From Salipaludibacillus sp047795645 (lineage in GTDB: Bacteria > Bacillota > Bacilli > Bacillales > Salisediminibacteriaceae), in contig NZ_CP181045.1 of NCBI RefSeq assembly GCF_047795645.1, positions 2,604,001 through 2,668,000 on the forward strand: a stretch of DNA of 64,000 bases, given 5' to 3'. Each line of letters opens with the position of its first letter. The stretch's first letter is position 1. Shown piece after piece: positions 1 to 8,550 of this stretch. Position numbers and translations under genes: made by a program. The notes under the pieces were generated by a model, which saw only the letters and a list, made by a program, of their open reading frames with translations, did not search any database and was not told where the DNA came from.

Positions 1-1118
1 AAAGGTACAAAAATCGCAGCAATAATAGGGATTGTTGCAAATGATGAGCCGATCCCCATTGTGATAAACAGCCCAATAATGAGCATGATTATCGCGGCTA
101 ATGCTTGATTATTACCGATCCAACCTGATGTTGAATCAACTAAAAGATCAACATGCCCTGTTTCTCTAATCACTTCAGCAAAACCACCTGCTGTAATCAT
201 AACAAATCCGATAAAAGCAAGCATTTTCATTCCACTCGTCATTAACTCATCTGATTGATTTAAACTGAATTTCTTAGTTAGATGAAGGTATCCGAAATAA
301 ATATATAAAATAATTAATCCGGTAAGTGCTCCGAAAATCATCGAGTCTGTTTGAATCTGAAAAACAAATACAGTTATAATTGCCAAAAGCGCAACAGCAA
401 TTCCCGGAAATGAATAATTATATGATGGCGTTTCTTGATTTGTTGCTAACTCTTTTTGTTGATAGTTTCGATTTTTACGATAAGTGAAGAAAATTGCAAA
501 CAGCAGACCTATTACCATTCCTAACACTGGTAACAGCATGGCTGAAGGAACCATTGCCATCGTCACTTCCATACCACTTTCTTGCATATTCGTAACAACA
601 ATATCATGAAAAATAAGTCCGAAACCTGCTGGAATTAAAATGTAGGGTGCTTTTAACCCGAACGTTAAAGCTATCGCTACTGCTCTACGATCAAGTGCCA
701 GCTCATTAAACACTTTTAAAAGTGGCGGGATTAAAATTGGTATGAAGGCAATATGAACCGGTACTATATTTTGTGAAAAACATGCGATCGTAGTAATAAC
801 AAAAAGTAAAAGAACTTTTGTCATTGTTTTTAAACGAGTGTCGCCTTCTCTACCGACAATTAGTATTGCTCCTTTTACCATTAAATTAGGAAGCCCAGTA
901 AAGCTTATACCTACGGCAAATGCACCTAACATTCCATAACTTAGAGCAACACTGGCATTTGCCCCTAATCCACTTGTAAATATTTCAATTGTTTCAACAA
1001 TCGATAAACCAGCCGTTAATCCACCGACGATAGCACCTGCAATTAATGCGATAACTACATGAATTCTCATTAAACTAAGAACGATCATAACGAGTACAGC
1101 TATAACAACAGCATTCAT
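1..1118 (-). CDS. yuiF: YuiF-type Na+/H+ antiporter family membrane protein (C-terminus cut by window edge)
   Basis: An open frame runs leftward from an ATG at 1118 to the window edge (about 372 codons, C-terminus missing). The translation opens with MNAVVIAVLVMIVLS and is a series of long hydrophobic segments separated by short polar loops, with a charged cytoplasmic-type loop near residues 190-215. The N-terminal sequence matches what I remember of the Bacillus YuiF group of the Na_H_antiporter/NhaC superfamily, integral membrane exchangers or amino-acid transporters. In B. subtilis yuiF lies beside yuiE; here a TRAP operon separates it from the yuiE-like gene. The substrate is not evident. 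Seen: membrane topology and homology pattern; inferred: exchange of Na+ or an organic substrate. Confidence 0.85.
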   Translation of the reverse strand, partial: MNAVVIAVLVMIVLSLMRIHVVIALIAGAIVGGLTAGLSIVETIEIFTSGLGANASVALSYGMLGAFAVGISFTGLPNLMVKGAILIVGREGDTRLKTMTKVLLLFVITTIACFSQNIVPVHIAFIPILIPPLLKVFNELALDRRAVAIALTFGLKAPYILIPAGFGLIFHDIVVTNMQESGMEVTMAMVPSAMLLPVLGMVIGLLFAIFFTYRKNRNYQQKELATNQETPSYNYSFPGIAVALLAIITVFVFQIQTDSMIFGALTGLIILYIYFGYLHLTKKFSLNQSDELMTSGMKMLAFIGFVMITAGGFAEVIRETGHVDLLVDSTSGWIGNNQALAAIIMLIIGLFITMGIGSSFATIPIIAAIFVP

Positions 1119-1300
1119 TTTTTTAAATCCCCCTCCATTACTTTATCCTGCTAAATTGATAACGTATGAAAACCTTACTTAATTTATCATTTTATAAATT
1201 CGCAGTCAATCCTTTTAGATAAAATTAAAAAAGCATTTTGGCAGGCATATACAATTTAGCCACAAATGATGGGCGCTCAGTTTTCGAAATATTACATACA

Positions 1301-1335
1301 AAAAAAGCCAGGAGCGCGAGGCTCCTGACTTTTTA
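1301..1335 (-). terminator. intrinsic terminator of the TRAP operon
   Basis: The stem AGGAGC/GCTCCT, extended by AGCC and GACT flanks, closes a short GCGAG-type loop and is followed on the minus strand by a run of T (A-run at 1301-1306). It lies 23 bases past the dctP stop codon. An A/T-rich other flank means it may also work from the plus strand. Confidence 0.8.
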
Positions 1336-1357
1336 AATCGATCACATAATTCTGATA

Positions 1358-2512
1358 TTATTGTGCTGCTTCAATTTCTTCTAAAAGCTTATCAAGAATT
1401 TGTCCTGCATCTTCTCCGTTATTGTCACGGAAGAAGTCACGAACTGGTAAAGCTAACTCACGGAATGCCTCACGTTCTTCTTCAGAAAGGTGATAAACTT
1501 CCGTTGGGTTTTCAGTGTCTTCGTCGATAACAGTTAGAAATTCTTCATTTAATTCATCTTGAAGATCATAACCAACTTGACGCATTTCTTCTACTGTTTC
1601 ATCAATCAACGCTTGAACATTTTCTGGAAGTCCATTATAAAAATCAGTATTTACAACTGTCATCGCAACGTAGTTGTTGTGATTAGAAACAGTCATGTGC
1701 TCTTGTACTTCATGGAAACCAGCATTTTCAATAAAGAAAATCGGGTTTTCTTGTCCGTTAACAACACCTTGGTCTAAACCTGTGTATAACTCGCCCCAAT
1801 CCATTGCTGTTGGCTCTGCACCATAAGCTTCATAAGAGTTGTTAATTAATGGTGAGTTTTGTACTCGAATTTGGAAACCATCAAAATCATCTGGTGTACG
1901 CAGTTCTTGATTACCCGTCCACTGCATAGCACCTTCTGTCCAATAAGCTAACGGTGACATGCCGTGTTCTTCATATTTCTCACGAAGATCAACATTTAAT
2001 GCTTCACTATCGTTAAGAATTTCTTGAGTCAAAGCAATGTCATCAGGGAACAAGAAGTGTAGGGCAAAAACTTGCGCTTCTTCAACCATTGTTCCTGTAA
2101 AACCAGGAGAAACGATTCCAAACTCTGTTGAGCCCATCATGAGCTGTTCAGCTTGGTCTACACCATCACCAAGTCCACCGTATTCCCATACATCCATCGT
2201 AATGTTACCGCCTGATTTTTCTTCCAAACGGTTTGCAAACTCTGCTGCATATTCATATTGAACTTCACCTTGCATTTCTTCCGTTACGAAATCCCAGTGG
2301 TATTCATCAATGTCACCAGCATCAGCGGTATTATTTTCATTATCCGCATCGTTGTTTTCGTTATTTACTTCTTCGTTTGCATTGTTTCCATTATTCTCAT
2401 TAGCACCATTGTTACCATCGTTCTCGTTATTATCATCATTTCCTCCACAAGCTGCTAAAACTAAGCTTAAACTTACTGCTGTACTTACTAAAATACCTTT
2501 TTTCTTAAGCAT
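1358..2512 (-). CDS. dctP: TRAP transporter solute-binding lipoprotein, DctP family
   Basis: This extracytoplasmic receptor would capture an organic acid for the membrane components encoded upstream (dctQ, dctM). Residues 1-22 form a lipoprotein signal with lipobox LAAC (Cys22). Residues about 24-68 are a low-complexity Asn/Glu/Asp linker. The remainder is a DctP fold of normal length, with the family segment TPDDFDGFQIRVQNSP and the ELYTGLDQGVVNGQENP motif near residues 245-260. The gene order on the minus strand is dctQ-dctM-dctP, ending in a clear terminator. The substrate cannot be told; C4-dicarboxylates, sialic acid or sugar acids are all possible. The acidic/Asn linker resembles lipoproteins of alkaliphilic bacilli. 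Confidence 0.9.
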   Translation of the reverse strand: MLKKKGILVSTAVSLSLVLAACGGNDDNNENDGNNGANENNGNNANEEVNNENNDADNENNTADAGDIDEYHWDFVTEEMQGEVQYEYAAEFANRLEEKSGGNITMDVWEYGGLGDGVDQAEQLMMGSTEFGIVSPGFTGTMVEEAQVFALHFLFPDDIALTQEILNDSEALNVDLREKYEEHGMSPLAYWTEGAMQWTGNQELRTPDDFDGFQIRVQNSPLINNSYEAYGAEPTAMDWGELYTGLDQGVVNGQENPIFFIENAGFHEVQEHMTVSNHNNYVAMTVVNTDFYNGLPENVQALIDETVEEMRQVGYDLQDELNEEFLTVIDEDTENPTEVYHLSEEEREAFRELALPVRDFFRDNNGEDAGQILDKLLEEIEAAQ

Positions 2513-2572
2513 ATCTTATATTACCCCCATAAAATTTTTTATATTTGAAAGAATTTCTCATTCTCTCCTCTT

Positions 2573-3841
2573 TTATCTTATCAAGAAGAGTGAGATATCC
2601 TCAAACAATATGACTAAAATTGCTACAATAACTAACATGACAATGTATGGCGGTGTTCCTTTAATAACATCTAAATATGATTTATTAAAGACCGCACTTG
2701 CGGTAAATATATCCACCCCAAATGGTGGTGTCGCTGACCCTAATGCAGCTTGGAATACAATTACGACACCTAAGTGAATCGGATCTACGCCTGCTGCTAC
2801 TGCAACCGGTGCAAATATCGGTGTCAAGATCAAGATAACTACAATTGGATCGACAAACATACAACCAATAAAGAAAAATAATGCAACGATAAATAATACA
2901 GTTAATGCCGTGGGATCAGGACCTAAAACAGCATCAGTTAATGTATGCGGAATTCTGGCGCGGTTTATCGCGACAGAAAATGCTTGACCAGCCGCAACTA
3001 ATATAAATACAGCTGAAGTTACTAGACCCGTAGATAAAGCTATATTCGGTATATTTTGAATTTTTATTGATCGGAATACTAATAGTTCTAAAATAAGCGC
3101 ATAGAGCACTGAAATTCCAGCTGCTTCCGTAGGAGTAAAATACCCCATATAAATACCACCGACGATGATAACAGGAAAACCGAGTGGTAATAATGCTTTC
3201 TTAGTAAGCTTTATACGGTCTGCCCACAATGTTTTTTCTACACGTGGAATGTTAAAAATCTTTGCGTGAATTACTGCATATGCGGCAAAGAAAAGAAATA
3301 TTAAAATTCCTGGTCCTATACCTGCAATAAACAAGTCACCGACGGATGCATCTGCCACTAAAGCATATATGATCATCCCGATACTCGGTGGAATTAATAA
3401 TGCTATATCACTTGCGTTAATAATAAGAGCAATTGCACTAGAATCTTTATACCCTAATTGAAGAAGTTTCTTACGCATCGGAGTTCCTACAGCTACTACT
3501 GTCGCCTGTGTCGAACCTGAAATGGAACCAAATAATGTACATGCCGCTGCGGTTGTTATTGCGTAACCACCACGTAAATGACCAACAAATGCACCTACGA
3601 AGTCGACTAATCGATTCGACGTTTTGCCTGTTGACATGATATCAGCTGCAAAAATAAACAAAGGTACAGCTAATAATGAATACGCAACAATCCCAGATCT
3701 CATTTGCTGAATCAGGATGTAGGGATCGATATTATCTAGGAAAAAAAAGATTAAAACCATTGCCCCTGCAGTCAAGGGAACCATCATAGGGAATCCCATG
3801 ACCAATAACAGTACCATAACTACCAATATTGTCCATTCCAT
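2573..3841 (-). CDS. dctM: TRAP transporter large permease, DctM family
   Basis: The 422-residue polytopic protein is the large membrane subunit that uses the Na+ or H+ gradient to move the ligand delivered by DctP. It has about 12 hydrophobic segments and family motifs such as SGSTQATVVAVGTPM (about residues 108-122) and NASDIALLIPPSIGMIIYA (about 141-160), plus the C-terminal ATPPFGVD segment. Length is typical. It starts with ATG at 3841, 24 bases after dctQ, and is followed by dctP after 60 bases, so the three are most likely one transcript. Confidence 0.93.
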   Translation of the reverse strand: MEWTILVVMVLLLVMGFPMMVPLTAGAMVLIFFFLDNIDPYILIQQMRSGIVAYSLLAVPLFIFAADIMSTGKTSNRLVDFVGAFVGHLRGGYAITTAAACTLFGSISGSTQATVVAVGTPMRKKLLQLGYKDSSAIALIINASDIALLIPPSIGMIIYALVADASVGDLFIAGIGPGILIFLFFAAYAVIHAKIFNIPRVEKTLWADRIKLTKKALLPLGFPVIIVGGIYMGYFTPTEAAGISVLYALILELLVFRSIKIQNIPNIALSTGLVTSAVFILVAAGQAFSVAINRARIPHTLTDAVLGPDPTALTVLFIVALFFFIGCMFVDPIVVILILTPIFAPVAVAAGVDPIHLGVVIVFQAALGSATPPFGVDIFTASAVFNKSYLDVIKGTPPYIVMLVIVAILVILFEDISLFLIR

Positions 3842-3865
3842 TATGATATCCTCTCTTTATTCATA

Positions 3866-4390
3866 TTATTGTTCATCATAATCCTTTTTATCTTGGGCTA
3901 AGTAAACTTCTTCATTCACAATGTTTACCCACATATTTCTTAAAAACTGAACTCCACCAAGAAAGAATCCAATTGGCATAATCCCCACCATCATCCAATA
4001 AGGTATTTCTAGTGAAGAAGTCACTCTCGTTTGTCCTGCCGTATATTCATAAGCATAATAACTTAATACAAATAGCATTATTGCGGTTACTAAAGGATTA
4101 ACAATCGAAAGAAACTTTTTGATTTTTTTTGGAGCCATGTCAAAAAATGCTGACATACTAATATGCCTTCCTTTTCTTGCAGCATAACTAATACCCACAA
4201 ACGTAGCCATTATAATCGAAATCTCACTTATCTCTGCAGCAAATGACCAACTTCGCCCAGTGATTTGGCGATTAACAACATTTCCAAATGTCATAATCGA
4301 AATAATTATAATAGACCAACTAAGAACGATTACTTCAAATTTTATTAACAAGTTATCTAGAAAGCGAATAATCTTTTTGAGTACGTTCAA
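3866..4390 (-). CDS. dctQ: TRAP transporter small permease, DctQ family
   Basis: The 174-residue protein has four hydrophobic helices and the DctQ-type segment GISYAARKGRHISMSAFFD after helix two. It partners DctM in the TRAP translocation complex. The start is TTG at 4390, supported by an AGGGGGAG ribosome-binding site a few bases upstream; no in-frame ATG lies closer. The start codon sits inside a 7-bp inverted repeat (GTACGTT C AACGTAC, 4381-4395), which could hide it in RNA structure. It is the first gene of the dctQMP operon. Confidence 0.88.
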   Translation of the reverse strand: MNVLKKIIRFLDNLLIKFEVIVLSWSIIIISIMTFGNVVNRQITGRSWSFAAEISEISIIMATFVGISYAARKGRHISMSAFFDMAPKKIKKFLSIVNPLVTAIMLFVLSYYAYEYTAGQTRVTSSLEIPYWMMVGIMPIGFFLGGVQFLRNMWVNIVNEEVYLAQDKKDYDEQ

Positions 4391-4990
4391 CGTACATACT
4401 CCCCCTTGTTCCGATTTAACTCAAAAAACTGAGCTCCCGGTTTTTTGATAGTCTACCGTTATTATAAAGATTAAGTATTGCAAGCTATCGGATTCGTCAG
4501 CCCCATATTAAGGACCTACTGTAATTAAAACTGTCCTTTTGTTAGCTTCGTTATTTCCAAATAGATAGAGCTTGCTAAGTATCACAAATCGATTTCATAT
4601 AACACCTTACTCATTTAAGAAAGTCGATCAGCTTCTAAGTATGAATTTTTATTGTCCCTCCTTCGATATTTTTGTTGTCAAATAGCTTAGTATAGTTATA
4701 CTATGCCCCTTGTTCTAGAATAAACTATCAAATTTCCTATTAAATTTCCATTTTTCTCGTCTTTTCTGCTAGTAAATATCATAATGGAAACCTACTTTAA
4801 GCTCAAAACTCATTGTCGAACAAAAACGTTAATATTCTCCTGTTTATCGTTGTGAAGTCCTACAACCTTTTCACAATGGCTTTATCCTCTACTCAACTTT
4901 CATTACGAGCTTAATTAGGTATTTTGTAATGATTATTCAATTCCCTAACTTTGATATTTTTAAACACTTTTATAGATTCTGTCGTTTTTA
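4391..4990. other. 600-bp non-coding region upstream of the TRAP operon
   Basis: No credible gene is visible. The region holds a 9-bp inverted repeat TCAAAAAAC/GTTTTTTGA around a 10-base loop (4421-4448) just upstream of dctQ, the palindrome described at 4688-4703, and a minus-strand TTGACA at 4676-4681 that could be a -35 box. A good -10 at 17-18 bases is lacking. It separates the 3' end of the M17-like gene from the TRAP operon, so it presumably carries the TRAP promoter. I see no riboswitch pattern. Confidence 0.6.
4688..4703 (-). promoter_or_regulatory. candidate operator palindrome upstream of TRAP promoter
   Basis: TAGTATA-GT-TATACTA is a perfect 7-bp inverted repeat with a 2-base centre, lying seven bases upstream of a minus-strand TTGACA. 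The half-site spacing (GT and AC eight bases apart) is compatible with a GntR-type repressor, a class that often controls TRAP uptake operons. The binding protein is not in the window; the assignment is inference. Confidence 0.35.
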
Positions 4991-6427
4991 TCACACAATT
5001 CCTCCATTATACTCACGTTGAATTCTCATTAATGTTTTAAGTATAAAAGGTGTTTCATGTTGTAACATATAATGCGTCTGGTATTTACCTTTATTTAAAG
5101 TCGAATAAAGAGTCTCAATATGAAACCAGGGCGTTGGAGAAGCTGATTCACCTACTTGCATTAACTTCTCTAGATCAGTTCCCTTAAATAACGTAAGATC
5201 CCGATTATCGTACGGGAGCATCCAACAACCTTCGTTCGTCTCAACATTCCACATTTTTTGTAAATTCTTATCGTTAGTAATTACAAAAGTATACCCTCCT
5301 CCTATTGTAGTTGATAAATTTGGCGATAAAGATGCTAAACTCACGATAAGACTTGCATTTTCTTGCTTTGCAAAGCGAATTGAATCGATTAGTCGTGAGT
5401 GCTGACTTTCCACTGCCGAATCGTTAATTTGTACATCGCCATTTAATAGTCTTATGAACTCATTTCCTTTATTATCACTCACATCTATCGTGATTGGACA
5501 AACAACAGATATAGAAATCGGAAGTTTTTTTCTCCATATTTCTTCGAATACAGAAAAGGCAAGCAGCGCACCTACCCGGTCCGGATAAACCGACTGATTG
5601 TATTGACGATTGTTTGTTATATGTTCGACTTTTGTATTTATTCCTCCTGCCGCAACTAAAAAAAAGTTGAATTCATTTTCTGTTTTTACTGTTGGTACGT
5701 AGTCCAACTTCACGAATACCGGAGTCATTTTAGTTTGATCAGATGAAGACAGAATACCTCCCATTCCAAGTGAATGGATGTCATCAGTATCAAAAATATC
5801 AGAACTGACACCTTGCAAATTGGCTAATCGATGAAAAACGGTTAGGATTTCTTCACCATTCATTAGTTCGTAGGGACGCTCAAGTAACATTTGGTTCTCT
5901 GAAACCTTTTCTGCTACATACTGCACTTCTTTGTGAATCTGTTCATATTTATTGTTTTGATCTTCCTCAGCAAAAATAAAAGTCAATTGCATAGCTAAGG
6001 AAGAGGAATAAATATAGGTGTAATAGCTATTTAACATTTCTTCATATGCTTGATAAGGCATTTCTTTATATTTGGTAATCATCGATGGCCAATAAACGGT
6101 TAATTTCTGCAACCGATTTTGGTATGCATGTTCAGCAAGCTCCTGCCCAATGTTGTTATATAACGATACATCGTTAGAGTTTTTTCTGCCCAAACCAATG
6201 ACATAGATATATTCAACGTTTGTATCTTTCATATATATTGGAAGACAATGAACTGACCCTTCGTTACCCCAATATTGATGGGTTTGGAGCCATCTAGAAA
6301 TGGGAACATTAAATGTATCTTCAATCCACTGGTAAATGTCACTACTTGATTTTTCTCCAAGAAATCGTCCTATTACCAGTGCTTTTCTGTCGTTACTATC
6401 AGAAAAAAACTCACGAGATTCAATGAT
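4991..6427 (-). CDS. catalytically degenerate M17 leucyl-aminopeptidase-like protein (YuiE position)
   Basis: The open frame continues 65 codons upstream of the first ATG (6232) to an AGGAGG ribosome-binding site at 6435-6440. The codon at ideal spacing is ATC (6425-6427), followed by ATT; the frame has no ATG, GTG or TTG between its upstream stop and 6232. The upstream part (LVIGRFLGEKSSS onward) aligns by eye with the M17 N-terminal domain, giving about 478 residues, close to family length. The C-terminal catalytic domain keeps the fold markers GMGGIL, DYVP and TPWFHIE. The metal/active-site block normally read as NTDAEGR is replaced by a region reading DSAVESQHSR, and the K-G-I-T-x-D-S-G-G motif is reduced to VAAGGINTK. 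It is probably a pseudo-peptidase or decaying yuiE. In B. subtilis yuiE sits between yuiF and yuiD, as here. Confidence 0.7.
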   Translation of the reverse strand: MIESREFFSDSNDRKALVIGRFLGEKSSSDIYQWIEDTFNVPISRWLQTHQYWGNEGSVHCLPIYMKDTNVEYIYVIGLGRKNSNDVSLYNNIGQELAEHAYQNRLQKLTVYWPSMITKYKEMPYQAYEEMLNSYYTYIYSSSLAMQLTFIFAEEDQNNKYEQIHKEVQYVAEKVSENQMLLERPYELMNGEEILTVFHRLANLQGVSSDIFDTDDIHSLGMGGILSSSDQTKMTPVFVKLDYVPTVKTENEFNFFLVAAGGINTKVEHITNNRQYNQSVYPDRVGALLAFSVFEEIWRKKLPISISVVCPITIDVSDNKGNEFIRLLNGDVQINDSAVESQHSRLIDSIRFAKQENASLIVSLASLSPNLSTTIGGGYTFVITNDKNLQKMWNVETNEGCWMLPYDNRDLTLFKGTDLEKLMQVGESASPTPWFHIETLYSTLNKGKYQTHYMLQHETPFILKTLMRIQREYNGGIV

Positions 6428-6500
6428 CTTGACCCCTCCTTTGAGAAATTAATTCTTCCTAGGCCTTGGTTTATGTTTCTGATTAGCTAGAGGGAAGATA

Positions 6501-6510
6501 TGTTATAATG
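6501..6510 (+). promoter_or_regulatory. extended -10 promoter element for yuiD
   Basis: TG-T-TATAAT at 6502-6509 is a consensus extended -10 box about 65 bases before the yuiD start. No good -35 is visible, which extended -10 promoters can tolerate. Confidence 0.5.
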
Positions 6511-6573
6511 AAGAATACTACAAAATATAATAAATGAAAACAAAGTACATCAAAGAAAGGATATATATCGCGA

Positions 6574-7050
6574 ATGGAATTAATTAACAATTTCCCATTA
6601 TGGGCTGCACTATTTTCAATTGCTTTTGCCCAATTTATTAAAGTTCCGCTACAATACGTAGCTTCTAGAAAATTTGACTGGACACTTCTCACAAGTACTG
6701 GCGGCATGCCCAGTTCTCATTCAGGTGCAGTAACAGCTCTCTCAACAGGTATAGGATTGGAACATGGCGTCGATTCACCATTTTTTGCAATATCTGCTGT
6801 GTTTGGAATCATTGTCATGTTTGATGCAACCGGTGTAAGACGTCATGCCGGTGAACAAGCTACCGTCATTAATCGCCTTGTTACAGACTTCAATAAAGCT
6901 GTAAATGAAATGAAACATTGGCCAGAAAAAAAAGAACAAGAAAAAAGAAAAGAACTGAAGGAACTACTAGGTCATCAACCAATAGAGGTATTTTTTGGTG
7001 GACTGTTAGGAATCATTCTCGCTTTTACTCTTCACGCCATGATATTTTAA
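6574..7050 (+). CDS. yuiD: YuiD, divergent PAP2-family (DUF212) membrane protein
   Basis: The 158-residue protein belongs to the divergent PAP2/acid phosphatase-vanadium haloperoxidase-related group. Visible markers are KVPLQYVASRKFDW (about 25-38), GGMPSSHSGAVTAL (about 46-59) with the catalytic-type SSHS, and DATGVRRHAGEQA (about 89-101). Two or three hydrophobic segments include one at the C-terminus. The family is presumed to act on a membrane phosphate ester; the substrate is unknown. It reads opposite to its neighbours, with AAAGGA before the ATG and a terminator after it. Confidence 0.9.
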   Translation: MELINNFPLWAALFSIAFAQFIKVPLQYVASRKFDWTLLTSTGGMPSSHSGAVTALSTGIGLEHGVDSPFFAISAVFGIIVMFDATGVRRHAGEQATVINRLVTDFNKAVNEMKHWPEKKEQEKRKELKELLGHQPIEVFFGGLLGIILAFTLHAMIF

Positions 7051-7093
7051 TTTTTTCATTCTTAATTTGCACCAATCTCCACTCGGTACTAAA

Positions 7094-7135
7094 CAAAAAG
7101 TTGCTGCCGGATTTTTCCGTTCAGCAACTTTTATT
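7094..7135 (+). terminator. intrinsic terminator after yuiD
   Basis: AAAAGTTGCTG and CAGCAACTTTT pair across a 15-base loop containing a small CCGG/CCG substructure. A T-tract follows on plus and an A-tract precedes, so it may work from both strands, between convergent yuiD and yuiC. Confidence 0.85.
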
Positions 7136-7202
7136 ATAAGCACAATCTATTTTCATTCTATTTAAAGAGCAGATATACTGACATGTTAATTAATTGACCA
7201 CA

Positions 7203-7889
7203 CTATGATGCTCGATCTGTCGGTCTAAACTCACTTCTATACGTTTGAACTTCCTCTGCTTCATTTAATTTTATGAGATCTTCTTCTGTAATTCGACCGT
7301 TACCTTCTTCAATCACAAAAACCTCAACCGATTTTTTCCCCCATAAATTAAACACATCTTCGACAGTTTCATAATATAAATCAATCTTATTTCCTTTAAT
7401 TGCCGAACCAATATCTGCCACAACACCATATCCATACCCAGGTATAAATAAAACTGTTCCAATCGGAAAAATATCAGGATCGGCAGCAATCGTGGAATAG
7501 AGATCACGTTTAACTTCTACACCTGAATACGTTATGCCATATAGTGGATCTCCCTCGACTTTCCCAGTTGATTCTTTGCCAGCTGTATAGCCAGTAGCGG
7601 TTACCTCTTGTGATGGGTATTGCGACCAATCCATGGCGTCCTCTATTTTTTCTGATTGCCTTTTAGGAGTATACGTCAGCTGCTGTGGTTCAACTGGTTC
7701 CAATGTCGTTTCTTTATCAAAAGGTCTATCAGACATTGCTTGCATCGTATTTTCAAATTGATAATCGTTCCACCATTCTTTTAACTGATTTGGTGTTAAA
7801 TTAGTAATCGTCATGTACGTTGCAAAAATTGCACCTATGAACAACCCGAAAATAACAAACCGCTGTATTTGTTTTTTAAAGAAAGTCAT
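7203..7889 (-). CDS. yuiC: YuiC, 3D-domain cell-wall protein
   Basis: The 228-residue protein has one N-terminal hydrophobic segment (residues about 8-28, uncleaved anchor or signal) and a C-terminal 3D (three-Asp) domain. It carries EVTATGYTAG, the IAADPDIFPIGTVLFIPGYG block and VADIGSAIKGNKIDLYY with the conserved aspartates. YuiC is known as a stationary-phase survival-type muralytic enzyme related to Rpf lytic transglycosylases. The ATG at 7889 is chosen because GGAG lies eight bases upstream; the GTG nine bases earlier touches the ribosome-binding site. Confidence 0.88.
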   Translation of the reverse strand: MTFFKKQIQRFVIFGLFIGAIFATYMTITNLTPNQLKEWWNDYQFENTMQAMSDRPFDKETTLEPVEPQQLTYTPKRQSEKIEDAMDWSQYPSQEVTATGYTAGKESTGKVEGDPLYGITYSGVEVKRDLYSTIAADPDIFPIGTVLFIPGYGYGVVADIGSAIKGNKIDLYYETVEDVFNLWGKKSVEVFVIEEGNGRITEEDLIKLNEAEEVQTYRSEFRPTDRAS

Positions 7890-7972
7890 TAGCAACACTC
7901 CTCATCCACAAAGGATAACCACTGAGCAATGTTTTTATACTTATATAAATCGTCATATTTTGAAATTCGCAA

Positions 7973-7999
7973 AGAAAAAAACCCTCCTAAGGAGAGTTT
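7973..7999 (-). terminator. intrinsic terminator of yuiB
   Basis: On the minus strand ACTCTCC-TTA-GGAGGGT forms a short stem with a seven-T tail. It begins within the last codons of yuiB. Confidence 0.8.
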
Positions 8000-8318
8000 A
8001 AAACATTTGATATCCTCTTTCTCTTAACATCCTATTGGCAATTCCTGATAAAATAGCACCAACCATTCCAGCAACAAGGATAATAACATCTGCGAACGCA
8101 AGCGAAAGGACGCTACTCCATAATTCTGAAAACGAAGAGGCTGTATTTGTAAAATAACTTATAAATCCAACTTGGTCAACCATGAATATAACGACGACTG
8201 GATATATTACTGCCATAGTCCAAGTTGAACGAAGCAGCATATTTAAAATAAAACCAATTCCAAAAAATAACACGAAGTAAAGCAATGTAGCAATAATTAG
8301 TTGTGGTATATTCAACAC
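7998..8318 (-). CDS. yuiB: YuiB-type small membrane protein
   Basis: The 106-residue protein has three hydrophobic stretches (about 5-27, 33-52, 70-92) and ends in a basic RMLRERGYQMF tail. It matches the position of B. subtilis yuiB, between yuiC and yumB, and the sequence type fits. Its function is unknown. It starts at 8318 and ends directly in its own terminator. Confidence 0.8.
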   Translation of the reverse strand: MLNIPQLIIATLLYFVLFFGIGFILNMLLRSTWTMAVIYPVVVIFMVDQVGFISYFTNTASSFSELWSSVLSLAFADVIILVAGMVGAILSGIANRMLRERGYQMF

Positions 8319-8452
8319 GTTTTCTTCACCCCCATAAGGTCAAACTTTAGTTTACTGAATTAAAGAGAAAACGTCAACGACAACGGTTTAAACCCTAATC
8401 CAAAAAATTAATTCCCTCATTTATATGTATACATTTTAATACTTAAATTATA

Positions 8453-8550
8453 AGGACTTGCCTTGTCGCAAAGTCCTTCATGGTGAAAGCCTTAGTTTAT
8501 CTTATACTTCAACCCTTTAGTAAAGTTAAATATTCTTAAAGTACAAAAAA
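8453..8550 (-). repeat. double-hairpin intergenic element, copy A
   Basis: This is one of four copies of a ~100-bp element. It holds a left hairpin (AAGGACTT/AAGTCCTT in this copy) followed by TTAGTTTATCTTATACTT, then a second hairpin of TATACTTcAA against TTAAAGTAcA. The second stem is partly decayed here. The right end runs straight into the T-tract of the yumB terminator on the minus strand. Confidence 0.85.
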
